A DNA stretch of 64,000 bases, from assembly GCA_001931905.2 (NCBI GenBank), contig MSJI02000706.1, forward strand, positions 1-64,000. The letters run 5' to 3'. The position numbers and the translations under genes are program-made. Source of the DNA: Cladosporium sp. IMV 00045 (lineage: Eukaryota > Ascomycota > Dothideomycetes > Cladosporiales > Cladosporiaceae). This document shows, piece after piece, positions 20,242 through 31,900 of this stretch; position 1 is the first letter of the stretch, and every line of letters starts with the position of its first letter. The notes below the pieces were generated by a model. It was not told the DNA's origin and made no database searches. It saw nothing but the letters and a program-made list of their open reading frames with translations.

Positions 20242-21187
20242 CTTTCGCTGTTAACTCGGGCCTCGACGATGACTGACGGCCCTAGATCCGAGAGATTCGT
20301 GCGCGATTTTCTTGTTATCCGAGTAGTAGAAGCTTGGAGGCCAGAAGGAGACGAAGGATGTAGTGAGAAAGCACAGTGGTCATCAAGTGGATGCTGATGT
20401 ATACATTCGAGGGGACATGGCTTGCCTAAATGCAATGAATTTAAGCTTCTGCAGTCGAGACAAGCAATTGGGGGAGAAGCTTGGTGGGGCGATCGGCTCG
20501 GAACACATCTCCTCGGAACACGCAGAGACTACTGAGACTAAAGTGACATCGAACACATGCGAGCCCCATACAAGAATCCTTCCTTCTCCATATCACGGCT
20601 CGATTCTGCAGATCACTGGACGCTAGTACCCACAATATGAGGCTCCGAAGACGTTCGAGGTGAACCCCATCCCACTGCGGAATCAAGCGGACTACGCTCA
20701 CGCTCTACAAGTCGGCCTGCTGTGTCACCGAACAAGCACGAAGGAAGAACGACAACCATTGAAGTCCGACCAGGCCAATGTCGTCCTGTAGATGCATTCC
20801 CACGATGAAACGGGTGGCGGGTTCTGCAAGTATCCAATCCACATCGGTTCGACCCAACAGTGTAACACGAAAGTTTCAACGCCACCTTTGAGGAATCCAA
20901 CACACCCGCATTGTTGCAGCAATGGTACTCAGAGGACTGTATCTAGCTCTGAATTGAGTATCCACAACATGCTCGGATGATACCTCTGGAGCTGGAACGC
21001 CGCCTGTGCCGTCCTGTGATGGAGCGGATTGGCCGGTAGCTTGCAAATTGGAGTCGAAAGGCAGACATGAGATTCGATCTAGGATGTTGAAGAATGGTCA
21101 GAGAACATATATTAACCCTCTCAGCTCCCAGTCTCCCAGGATAATAATCACGCATCAATTTGCAAACCCCAATTCTTCATTGCAACC
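20242..21187. other. Intergenic, nothing recognised
   Basis: About 950 bases of mixed composition with only short overlapping frames. The last ~60 bases are the probable leader of the secreted-protein gene. Confidence 0.35.
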
Positions 21188-22261
21188 ATGCACTACAGCG
21201 CTCTCGCCAGCGCTCTCGCCTTGTCCATTGGACTTGGTGAAGCCTACAGGGTCGATTTCTACAAGGGCGAGCAATGCCGCGGTAAACCTCTGGGTGAAAT
21301 CAAGCCTCCCAACTTCGACTACACGTTCTGTTCCGAGACTTCCACTCAGGGGATATCGGCTTACATTACACACAACGACAAAGACGACGACAGCCACCAG
21401 CTGTTGTTCTTTTCCCAGCCCGGCTGCACCACCGACATTGTCACAGGCGTGACAGGACCCGGATGCGTCACTTTCGATGGTGGAATCAAGTCCGTACAGA
21501 CGATGAAGATCGGCCGCTCGAAGCGCAACGTGCTCCCGGACAATGGCAAGTGGATGAACAGCGTCCAGACGGTCAATAACATGTACCGCATGAACAACCT
21601 CACCGTTTCCGATGACGAAGAAGATATGGACAGTGGCTTTCTCAACATCGGCCTGGGCAAGTGGATCGGAATTCCGGAAGACAAGACAGCCCACCAATTT
21701 GCGCACGAATTGGAGGAGATGAAGATTATCGAGCGTACATGGGGCGAGGATGATCTCATGGACCTCGTTCGCAAGAACACGTTTTCCGAGCCCGACCCCT
21801 TCGAGAACAGCACGGATCTGCTGCCCGGCATGTCACCGGCCCAAGGCGGGCTCGAAAAGCGCATCCAAGACAGCTTCGTAGGCGTGAGGTGCAATCGAAT
21901 CGTAAGATGCGTCTTCACGACCGGCCAGGCCGTCCAGACTGGCTACGAAGGTTTTGCAAAGATCTACGACGGGCTCGGCCAATCACGCTTGTGGGGCTTC
22001 CTCAACAACGGCTATGTCGTTTCGGCAGGGTCGTTCTGGCTCTGGAACAGAACCGCCAAGAAGCTCGATGCTTCCGTATGCGACAAGAACGACAAGAAGT
22101 GCCTTGAGGATGCTCTCTACAACAACTTCCAAGAGCAGCCGAAGAGGGCTAGCAATGTTCGCAACTCTGAAGTGGAGAATTTTGACCAGGGTGTGAAGGG
22201 AAAGACGGAATGGCAGGCTCTTACCACGAAGCCCAAGAAAGCCATGCCTTTCCAGTGCTAA
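21188..22261 (+). CDS. Secreted protein with two Cys-containing parts separated by a dibasic processing site
   Basis: A single-exon frame of 357 residues. MHYSALASALALSIGLGEA is a signal peptide. The mature N-terminal part (YRVDFYKGEQCRGKPLGE to about residue 100) is a small Cys-containing beta-rich-looking module (Cys in GEQC, FCSE, QPGC, GPGC). An acidic linker follows (residues ~130-215; DDEEDMDS). GGLEKR at about residues 221-226 is a Kex2-type Lys-Arg site. After it comes IQDSFVGVRCNRIVRCVFTT and a ~125-residue C-terminal part with Cys at the start (C..C), VCDKNDKKC and a terminal FQC. N-glycosylation sequons are present (NNLT, ENST, WNRT). The build suggests a secreted preproprotein, possibly an effector or other extracellular protein. 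I do not recognise a family and assign no activity. Confidence 0.72.
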   Translation: MHYSALASALALSIGLGEAYRVDFYKGEQCRGKPLGEIKPPNFDYTFCSETSTQGISAYITHNDKDDDSHQLLFFSQPGCTTDIVTGVTGPGCVTFDGGIKSVQTMKIGRSKRNVLPDNGKWMNSVQTVNNMYRMNNLTVSDDEEDMDSGFLNIGLGKWIGIPEDKTAHQFAHELEEMKIIERTWGEDDLMDLVRKNTFSEPDPFENSTDLLPGMSPAQGGLEKRIQDSFVGVRCNRIVRCVFTTGQAVQTGYEGFAKIYDGLGQSRLWGFLNNGYVVSAGSFWLWNRTAKKLDASVCDKNDKKCLEDALYNNFQEQPKRASNVRNSEVENFDQGVKGKTEWQALTTKPKKAMPFQC

Positions 22262-22953
22262 TTGGAGTCTCACGTCAATCTTAAAGTGCGTGTGGAGTGG
22301 ATTAGGGCGGAGAGAAAAGCTGAGCTGGAGATGGAGTAAATATATACATGTATTGAGAGAAAGAAGGAGACAAGGAGAGAGATATGGAGAATGAGTGAGG
22401 CAGTTACCCTAGGGCGATTGGGAGAGACAAAATCTACTGAATTGAGACTGAACGTGATCATCGTCAGACTATAAACTGTAAATAACGAGAACACGCATTC
22501 AATCCACCAAGCGCACGCTTTCCAATACACATGTAACTTGGCAGTCGATCACGCAGTGTTCTGTCTCAAAGGAAGTGGAGCCAATGCTCGCCCTGCGAAT
22601 AATTATGCAAATACTGACATCAGATGGTTCCATTGGGGCAGCTTGTCTAAACGCTCTGCAAAACAAAATCAACACACTACCTAGTCATCTTGTTCTCTTG
22701 GAAGTGGGTTGAATGCTGCAAAATGCTATTGAAAGCCGACTCATCGGCTCTTGAATGCGAGCCTTACGCATTGATCTCGGCTTACACAGTAGTGGTTCGA
22801 ATTGTTTGAACAATAATGCTTCAATATATAAACGCCGTTACTCCAAGCTAAACCCATACCCGACAACCCCACCCCATATATGAGGATCTATTTCTACAAA
22901 GACGATTGCATCTTACAGTCTTCACTTTCACCCTCTCTTTCATTTTCCCATGT
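22262..22953. other. Intergenic between convergent genes
   Basis: About 690 bases of AT-rich sequence holding two 3' ends (secreted protein, plus; midasin, minus). Nothing else was recognised. Confidence 0.4.
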
Positions 22954-25900
22954 CTAGGCAGCGGTATCAACAACCTCCGAGAACCACTGCCTAAGCGCAC
23001 CAGCCAAGACACCCGGCAGCTCCTGTACGTCGCGCACGATCAAATAGTACCTGAATGGGAACGTGTCGAGGTACTTGACCATGTTCAGCTGCATCTCGCC
23101 GTTGGAGTCCTTGACAAACTCCGCTCGTTGCAGGTCGACGATACTTTGTCCCTTTGCGGCGCCACTGCTGTTGCTGGCGCCTCCACTCGCATCGGTCCTC
23201 TGCGCGGCAGAGTCAACGACGACGAAAACAATCATGATGCGTTCTTCGTGCGCTTGGCGGACGAGTTGGCGGATCTTGGGGTGGTCTTCGCAAACACCGT
23301 CCGAGATGATCAGCTGTAGTTGCCAGAGTTCGCTGCTGGAGCCGACGGCTTTCAGGCGGGCGGCCTGGAAGAGGGCGATGGATTCTTCGAGCAGCTTTTG
23401 TACGTTGGTCTTGGATTGGGCGAAGGAGAAGCTCTTGAAGACCTCGGCGCCGGCTTCGGATGTGAAGGGCGTGCTGAAGTCGTGTGCCACCTTGACGTCT
23501 TCGCCGAAACCGAGAACGCTCAGCTCGCCGACTTCGAGCATCGACATACTCTTGGCGACGAGGGCGAGGGTTTCGAAGGCGAGGCTCTTGCTGTCGCTTT
23601 CATCCATGGACTTGGAGTCGTCGATTGCCAGCATGATCTGGTAGTTTCTCTTGCTGGGAATGCTGCGGCGCATCCAGATCTTGTCACGCTTGTAGGAGGA
23701 TGCGATGTAAGGAATTATGCGTTTGATGTTGAGACGCTTGCCAGTACGGAAGTCACCACGCATCTTCGTCGCCTGGGTAGGCTGCAGGATGAGTCGAAGG
23801 TGTTCCGTCAAGATGAGAGACAGGTTGCGCGTGCTGGCTTCGTGGGCAGCCCAGGTGTGGCGAGCTTCTTCGATGGTCATCTCCTCCGGGCCATCTTCGC
23901 GTGAGATGTGCGTGTGAAGGAGCTGGTCGTCCATGTCCTCGACGTCGTCATCGTTGTCATCAACGTCGGCTTCTCTTGGCTGTCCATCGTCGCCCATTTC
24001 AATGTCTTCCTGTGCTTTGTTCTGCTCCCCGACGAATGCCTTTGCATCGCTGTTGGGCGGCAACTGGTCACTGGGATCCATCTGACCATCTTGATCGCCA
24101 GTATTGTCACGAGGTTCTTCATCTTCAGCGTCGTCTTCGGGCATCTCCTGGAACGGTGCATCCTCCATCTCCTTGTCTTCATTCACGGCCTTGCTGGTCT
24201 CTTCGTTGAGAGCGCCAGACTGGTCCGCTGAAGCAGTACCAAGCGCTTGAGTGTCAGCTTGAGCGTCCGCGTCCGGAAGATGCTCGAATGTAGCGTTGGC
24301 CATATCGATGTCCTGCTGTTCTTGATTGTCCACATCTCCTGACTCGGTCGGAGCTTCAATCTCCCGCTGTTGTTTGTACCACTCTTCAAGGACATCGCCG
24401 ATCTGCTTGTAGTTGGATTGGCTCTGTGCAGTGGCAGACTGCTCAGATTTCTCAGATGGCTGTTCGGCTTCGGTTTCGTTGGCGCCACTCTGCGTTCCGG
24501 AGTCTTGTTTCGCTTGAGCATCCTCGTTAGGCTCCGTGTCCTTGTCGTCTGCGTTGGCACCTCCGGCTGCCTGTGCCTGAGGCTCGTCCTCGTCCTTGCT
24601 AGCGCCTTGGTCGCCCTCTGTCGTGCCCTCTTCCGGAGCATCATCAATCTCCGTGTCCTTGTTTTGGAGCAGATCTTGGTCTTCATCATCGCTGACCTCA
24701 GGGTCGTCTTGAGCTTCGGCGTCCTCGCCAGCTTCCCGTGTCTTCTCTTGATCTTCCTCTGTTTCTTCTTCACCTTCTTTCTCCTCGGACTCAGGCTGCA
24801 TAGCCTCGTCAGGCTGGTCTTCGTCTTTGTCGGCGTCACCGGCAGGTTCATCTTGAGCACCGGTGTCTGGAGGCATGTCATCCTCTTCCATGGAACCAGC
24901 GTCGGACATATCGTCCTTGTCATCGCCGTCGCCATCCATGTTCAAGTCCTCGGGCAGATCAAGGTTCTCTTGTTCCTGCATGTGAGGGTCGGCAGCCTCA
25001 GTCTCCTTCTTCGAGACCTCTTCCTCATCGGGACCGGCGGCCTGATCCTCCTCTTCCATCTCTCCGTCCTCGCCAGCCTCACCATCTTCACCTTCCTCTT
25101 TCTCACCCTCATTCGCCGCAGACATTTCCTGATCCTGAGCGGTGCCCTTGCCATCCTCCTTCTCCTTGTCATCCTGCTGCTCATCCTTCTTTCCGTCATC
25201 CCACATCTTCTCGTCCACTGCGCCATCGTCAAGATCGCCAACCTTGCCAGACTCTTCCTCCATCTCGTCGCCTTCCGACTGATCGTCACCTTCTTCCTCG
25301 TTCTGCGAGCCTGTCTCGGCATCTCCAAGATCGCCTTCCATCTCTTGGTCGGCCATGTCAACGGCGTCCTGCTCATCTTCGATTTCTTCTTCCCTATCTT
25401 TGCCCTTGTTCTCCTGCGCAAGCTCGGACAGGTCTTCTTCATTGCCAATGTCCTTGCTGATATCCTCTCCGCCTTCGCCATCGCCAAGACCAGTGCCAGC
25501 TTCAACGTCTCCAGAATCCTGCTTGCTGTCCTCTGACTTCTCTGGAGGAGAACAGAAACCCTCTCTTGCCAAGGTGATGAAGGAGGTGCCAAGCATGTGA
25601 CCCATCTGGCTGACTCTCAGGTGCAAGTTTGTGTAAGAAGTCAAGACTTGCTCGCTAGCGGAAGAGTATGCGTGCATGAGTGGGAAGATTGATCTGCACA
25701 CAGCAGACAAAGCTGAAAGCTTATTGGCATCCTGCTGGGAGGCTGAATGCAGCTTGGCGAGAAGCTCGTCGGTATCCATAGCCGCTTGTCTCACATCTAG
25801 AGCCTCCCAAGCTGCTTCAAGTTGATGCTCGTCGCGAAGCAGCCAGGCGGCTTCATTCTCATCAGGCTGCTCAGATCGGAGAGCCTTTTCGAGTCTTTGC

Positions 25901-28900
25901 ACGGAAACCAGCAACTTGTCTGCAAATTCCAGCACGGATGATGTCCATTCATCGTCGGAGATCTTGTTGGGGCCATTGAAAATCTGCTGCAAATCGGTCT
26001 GCTTCGGCAGCCACCTGGCCATCTGGTTCAAGGTTGACTCGAGCTCAGGATAGGCGTTCACCCAAGCCGCGACTTCGCCAGAAGCGCGTTCGCATGCGTC
26101 GACCGTGTTCTGCCATTGAGTGAGGTTGTCAGACTCGATGACACCCGCCGGCAGAACTCTTGTACGACTGATCTGATCAACAAAGACCTGCGTATCCGTG
26201 GCTAGCTGAGATAGGCCATCGATGGCTGGCTGGTAGTTTCGGCTGGCAAGCTGTGATTGCAGTCTCACGAGGCGTGCACAGGTCTCGAAGACGGTAGGCA
26301 TGCACCTCAACTTCTGCAGGCTGAAAGCGTTCTGAACAGCCGCGTCGGATGAGGGCTGGGAGCAAGCTGCAAACGCCTCGAACTGTTCCAAAGTGCGGCG
26401 CAGCTTCACGGAGTTCTTAGAGTATTGACAAAGTTTGCTCTGCTGTGTTGTGGACATCGCGAGTACGCTTTCGAGGTAGACAGCGCAGCGAGCCGCTTCC
26501 GCAGCCGTGAGATCCTCCGAGTGCTTACGAGAGCCTTCGCGAACAGAAGGCATAATGCCAAGCAGCTTGTGAAGATGAGATTGCGAGGCGTTCTGTGCTG
26601 GCCGCTCGTCGTCTTGCTCCAAGGCTCCGAGCTTGTGAAGTGTCCGCGAGAGAGTTGACTGGGAATCCAGGAGGTCTTGACTCAAGTTATGCTGAAAACC
26701 CATGGCACGGATCTTCTTGAGAACGTCCGCCAGCAGACGACGCTTGCGGGTCTTGAGATGGCTGACGAGCTTTTTGTTTTCTTCCTTCAGTTGCTTGGGA
26801 GTTGCTTTCTGAAGCTCCGTGATGGACTCCTGTACGTCTTCAAGGAATTCTTTCAGGCGTTGAGCAGCTTCTTGCGGGAAGCTGATAGGCTGGCACTTGC
26901 TGATGATAAGATCCTGGGTCACAGACACGTTGCGGAATCTCGCAGGGCGAGCAGCCCATGATTTCAGTTGGGCTGCAAGTAATTTCTCTTGACCGACTTC
27001 CAGAGGTGCGAATGGTTGCTGGGCAGACGGTGCTGGGTCAGATTGCTCCTTCGGCAAAGACTGGATGTCAGCCGCAAGGACCTGCGCGACTGGCTGGGCA
27101 AGCAGAACGCGGTATTTCTTCACGAGCCTGAACAGCTTGCGGTGAGAAGTCTTCGCACTCTGGCGGAGCGTCTCAATGTTACGATCTTTCCAGCTTGCCA
27201 GCTGAATGACTTCCTTAATTTGCTTCTCCAATGCCGCGCGGCCAGTAGCGAGAGACTCTTGCACCGGTCCTTCATAGTGACTGAAGTACGCGATGAAGTT
27301 GGCGAGAGCTTGCTGCACAGCCGCGAAAGCTGGTGACTCGGATGATCTTGCTGCAAGGTGGTGCTCGAAGTTACGGAGCAGATCGAGTCGGGTATGGTAT
27401 TCACCAAATCCAGAGTTGTGAAAGAAGTCCTCGAGTGCCTTCAGTAGGCCGACCACGTGCTGTTGGATGGCGTCCTGAGTAGGCGGAAGAGACTCTGTCG
27501 CTGCGATGATGGTCTCGTAAGCAATGAACCACCACGAAGCAGCGTTAGCCTGAGTCTGGCGAGTCTCTTCGTCAAACAGACCTGCCCAGGACGAGAGTTC
27601 AAGCTGCCTCCAACTGACGATTAAATCAGTAAGTGCTTCCAAATTACCTATAGCAGTAAATTCCCTGCTTGCCACCTTTTGCCATTCATTGATCGTGGCA
27701 TGGAGCTTTTCAATGGTAGGTAGGAAGCGGACCAGCGGTTCCGAATGCTCCATTGCCAGAATCTGGTCGCAAATGACCAAAACGTCAATCGGAGTCGCGT
27801 GCTCTGGCCAGGCTTGGTGGAGCTCGTTGAAACGACCTTGCACCTTCTTGAGAAGATCGAAGAGCTTGCGCACTTGATCCAGGTTGGCATCCTTGTATAT
27901 GTTCGAGTGCTGCTTGGGAGCCGAATCCTGCATCTGCAAGAGAAGCATGGGCATCGCTAAGCTGATCTGACTGCCAACGCCCGTTGTACTGGAAAGCTTG
28001 GCAAAGTCATCGAGCAGGTCTACAACAGTATCTGCGTCGAGCTTGCCACGGGTGAAAATACCGCGGTGGAGCGAGGCAATGCGAGAGGCCAGTCCCTGTG
28101 TACCAGCATTGTGTTTAGTTTTGGTCGATTCGTTGTCGGCACCAGGGAATAACTCATCAAGCTCTTCGGCAGTAGGCTCGTCGATCATCTCGTCCTCGCC
28201 ACTATATCTGTAAAGGCTTGACTTGGCCGCTTCTTCCCTCTGATTGCGACCAAGCTCGGTGCGCCATTGATCGTACAATCGAGCGAATTGTTGCTCGATG
28301 CGCTGCTTGAGAGCCGAGTCTGCGGCTGTCAAAGGCCACGCGCAGCTTCGTGCAGAGACCGTCGCCAGCCACAAGATCGTCTCTTGCTGACTTGCTGCCG
28401 CTGGCAATGCCTTGGTCAAGATGACATCTGATGACCAGTCTGCCAAAGAAGCGTTGAAGAAAGGAATAACTGATTGCAACTTGGAGCATTGCTCCGTTTG
28501 GTCTTCAGACACTGTTCCTTGATGCGCAAGGTCTCGGGCAATGTCCAAGCACGCAAGCAGACCGACCACTGGCGCGGTGAGATCTTCATATGCTCTGTAG
28601 TGATCAGAAAGTCTCTTCCGGATCTGTTGTATATTTGCCACAAGACCGGCATCGAGAATCATGTTCTTGTCGCTTTCGATAGCGGTCAGAATCCTGCGGA
28701 GGTTGTCGAAATCCATCTGCAGATCAGCGAGTTCTGAGACCTCGGGGCGGCATATCTGAGGTGCCTCTGGCGCATCCCCGAGGGCAAGCTGGTCTTGCTC
28801 AAGCAGACGGAGACGCAGGGAGGTCTGCTCACCAGTCAAAGCGAGCTTGAATCCACGCAAAGATGAAAGCTTGCTTTGCAGATCCGAAGAAACGCGGTCG

Positions 28901-31900
28901 AATACTTGACGTTTCAAAAGTGGCTCCAATGCAGGGTCGAATTGCACGGCTGGGAGATAAAGCCTCAAGCACGATGTCGTGAAGTTGAGCCACGCCTGAG
29001 AAGCAGCTACCTTATCGTCTGAAGAGCCTAGGATGGTGCCAATTGCGGCCGCAAAACCCTTGAGCTCGGCCGGCAATTTGCGAGAAGAGATAAGCTGCTT
29101 CAACGCTTGTGCATTCGGGTCCTGCAAAGACGAAGCGAGCGCTTGTGATGCGTGGCGAATCTCATCGTTCCTTGAGTGGTCGCTCAATGTCTTCAAAACC
29201 TTAGTTACGAGTTGGCGAAGGCCATCATTCAAAGACGGCAGTACACTCTGAATGATCAAATGGGTCTGAGAAGCAATAGTCTTCCCAAGTGCTGCCATCT
29301 CTGACTCCAGGAGAGGGAGGCGGCCAATTGAGACGGCGTCTCTGTTCCTCGAGTGGTGCAAAAGCTCCTCAGGCAAAGGTCTTGCCGCGTTTTCTGTGCC
29401 AGTCGGCGTTGACTGCGCGATCGCTCTGAGGAGGTCGAACATCCATTGGCACGAAGAGGCCTGGCCATTCTCAGGATTACAGACAAAGTCCCTTGTAGGC
29501 TGCATGGCAAAGACATGTAGAGTTGCCTGCTCCGTAGCCTCCAAACCTTGACCGGAAAGGCGGAGCAGGTCGAAGTGGCGGATCAACTCCCTGAATACTG
29601 TGGTGAAGTGCGGGTTCACCTGTGCCGCCTCAACGTTTTCATCAGTTTGTTCCTCGCCGGCTTGCACTTCTTCTGAGGCAGCAGGTATGATAGCTTTCAA
29701 TTTCTCGGCAAGCTGATCGACATCTGCGCCTCCTGCCTTAGCTCTGGCCAACGCGCGAGCGAAAGAGAGTCGAAGTGTGGCAATTGTCTCGACAGGCTGC
29801 TGGAAGCGCTCTGATGCACGGTCGAATTGGGCCACGATGCTTTCGAGGCGAAGCAGATCCCCCAAATGCTTGGTGGAAGGGGGCGTGTTAGGCTTCAAGG
29901 CCTGCCACAGGGGTACCACAGCAGAGCCCCATCCAGAATCATCTTGACGAGTGACTGCATTCATGTGAAGTCCGATCTCTTTGAGGAGAGGGGTGTCTTT
30001 GATCTCGGCGGCGCTGTACTGCGCAGAAATGTCTCTGGCGACTGAGAAACTGGCATTAAGCAACGCTTGATCAAGATCCTGACGAACGGAGATGTCGACC
30101 AAGTGTTGCAGCGAGCCTGTGAGCCAACGGAAGAATGTCTTCAACGAAGCCAACGCCGACGATGAAAGCTCAAAGTGTTCACTCTGGCTAATGATAGCCT
30201 TGACGACTTTGCCCAAAGATTGGAGCGTGGTGCTGACAGCACCGTCGCGCTTTGAAGTAGACGTCCGCTCGACACGGACAAGTTTAGCCACCGTAGCGCG
30301 GTCGGATTGCAAAGCCTGGACTGCCATAGCGAGACTGTAAATTTCCTGGTGCAGCTCGTGCATAAACCCCAATCTGAGGGCACGTGCAAGGACGTCCTCT
30401 GATTGCTGGACAAGAGGTTGGTTGTTGAGAGGGTGAACAGTCTAGAATCAGACTTACCGTTAGCTACTGTACTTACTATAAGTGGGTGCGAGACTGACCT
30501 GAACACGTGCAAAGTCAGCAGACACCTGCTTCTGGCCTACTGCAAGTTCGTAGAAAGCGGCGAGTTGTTCGCGCGCTTTGCCGAACTTGGGAGCGTTGTC
30601 GTGTTGAGCGACTTGCAATTCTGAATCGGTGGCAAAGCCATGGTAGAGCCCTGAAGTTAGTTGCGTAGTGAATCTGGGGACGAGAGGCAGATCAACAAGA
30701 CCAAAGTGATCTTGCAGGATTGCCACTGGAAGGCTCGACTCCGTCTCATCAGGATTCGCTGCGCCCCAAGACTTGCACTGACGGAAACGCGCAACAGCCG
30801 ACTCTGGTTGCAGTGGGCTGAGTTTCGGACGTGCAGATTCGCTATCCAAGAGATGGATCTCCAACGCTCGGTTGCGCATAGGACGGGACAGCTCGCCGTA
30901 TCTCGAGTCTACTGTCATGAAGATCCTGAAATTAGGATGCGGTCGAATCGTGCGAGGGGTCCCATCTTCGGCAACGTGCTCATTGATGATGAGTGATCCG
31001 TTGGGTTCGAGCAAAGAGTTGAGACGATCCAGCACCGAAGGACTGCAAAGATTAGCATTGTCAAGCACCAACCACTTACCTTGCTCCAACGCATCAACCA
31101 GTATGCCATCGATCCAGATGAAGCGCGCTTTGTCCATTGGCATCGCTGACTGCTCGAGTGCGGCGATGAGATCCGAAGCGCCGGGAAGAGAACGGTGCTC
31201 ACTCAAGAGCTGAGCAACCTTGGCCAGACTTGTCACATCGACGGCGGCAGATGCTTTGCAGCGACGCAGCTCCGCAGCGAGCGCCACATGGCCGTGGTCT
31301 GGTGCGTTTGTAATAGCGATCTTTGAAGTATTGTCCAGCTCAGTGCAGAACTCGTCAAGCATCTGCAGGGTTTGACGAAGGGGATCAGCTTGTTCATATC
31401 CACCGACAAGATCCATAGCGTCAGTTTCGGCGTTCATAGCAAAGGTCTCAACCGACGCGCCAACAGTAGCTGCGAGGCCCTCAATGAGAGCAGTCTTGCC
31501 AGACCCTGAGGGTCCGGAAAGGATCACTGGCCAACTACATTGGACTGCAACCAGCAAAGACTGAAGGGCTTGTAGGTGATGGCTGACGACATCAGTGGAG
31601 CCCTGCTTTTTCGGCGCTGGTGCATTGAGCGGATCGCGAGGCACGACTCCAAGGCCGAGCTGCAATGTTGTCTTCGAGACGCTGCTGAACATATCCGAAG
31701 TAGGCATATCACTGCCATAGACAGACGCAAACACACGAGTGACGTGAGCACGATCAGTGGCACTGCGGAATCGCTGCGTGAAAAGGAGATCGATGAAGTC
31801 GTGCGGATTTCCTGCAGTCAAAAGGCCGCTTCCTTGAATCAGAGAAAGCCAACGCGTAGTATCACGAAGATTGAACTCCCACGGTCCACCTTGAGCTCCG

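Noticed and set aside
24370..25536. 388-codon plus-strand frame encoding a very hydrophobic Leu/Val/Phe-rich protein
   Set aside because: It is the antisense of the Glu/Asp-rich region of midasin; GA-rich codons read backwards give Leu/Phe/Val. The sense frame is the conserved protein.
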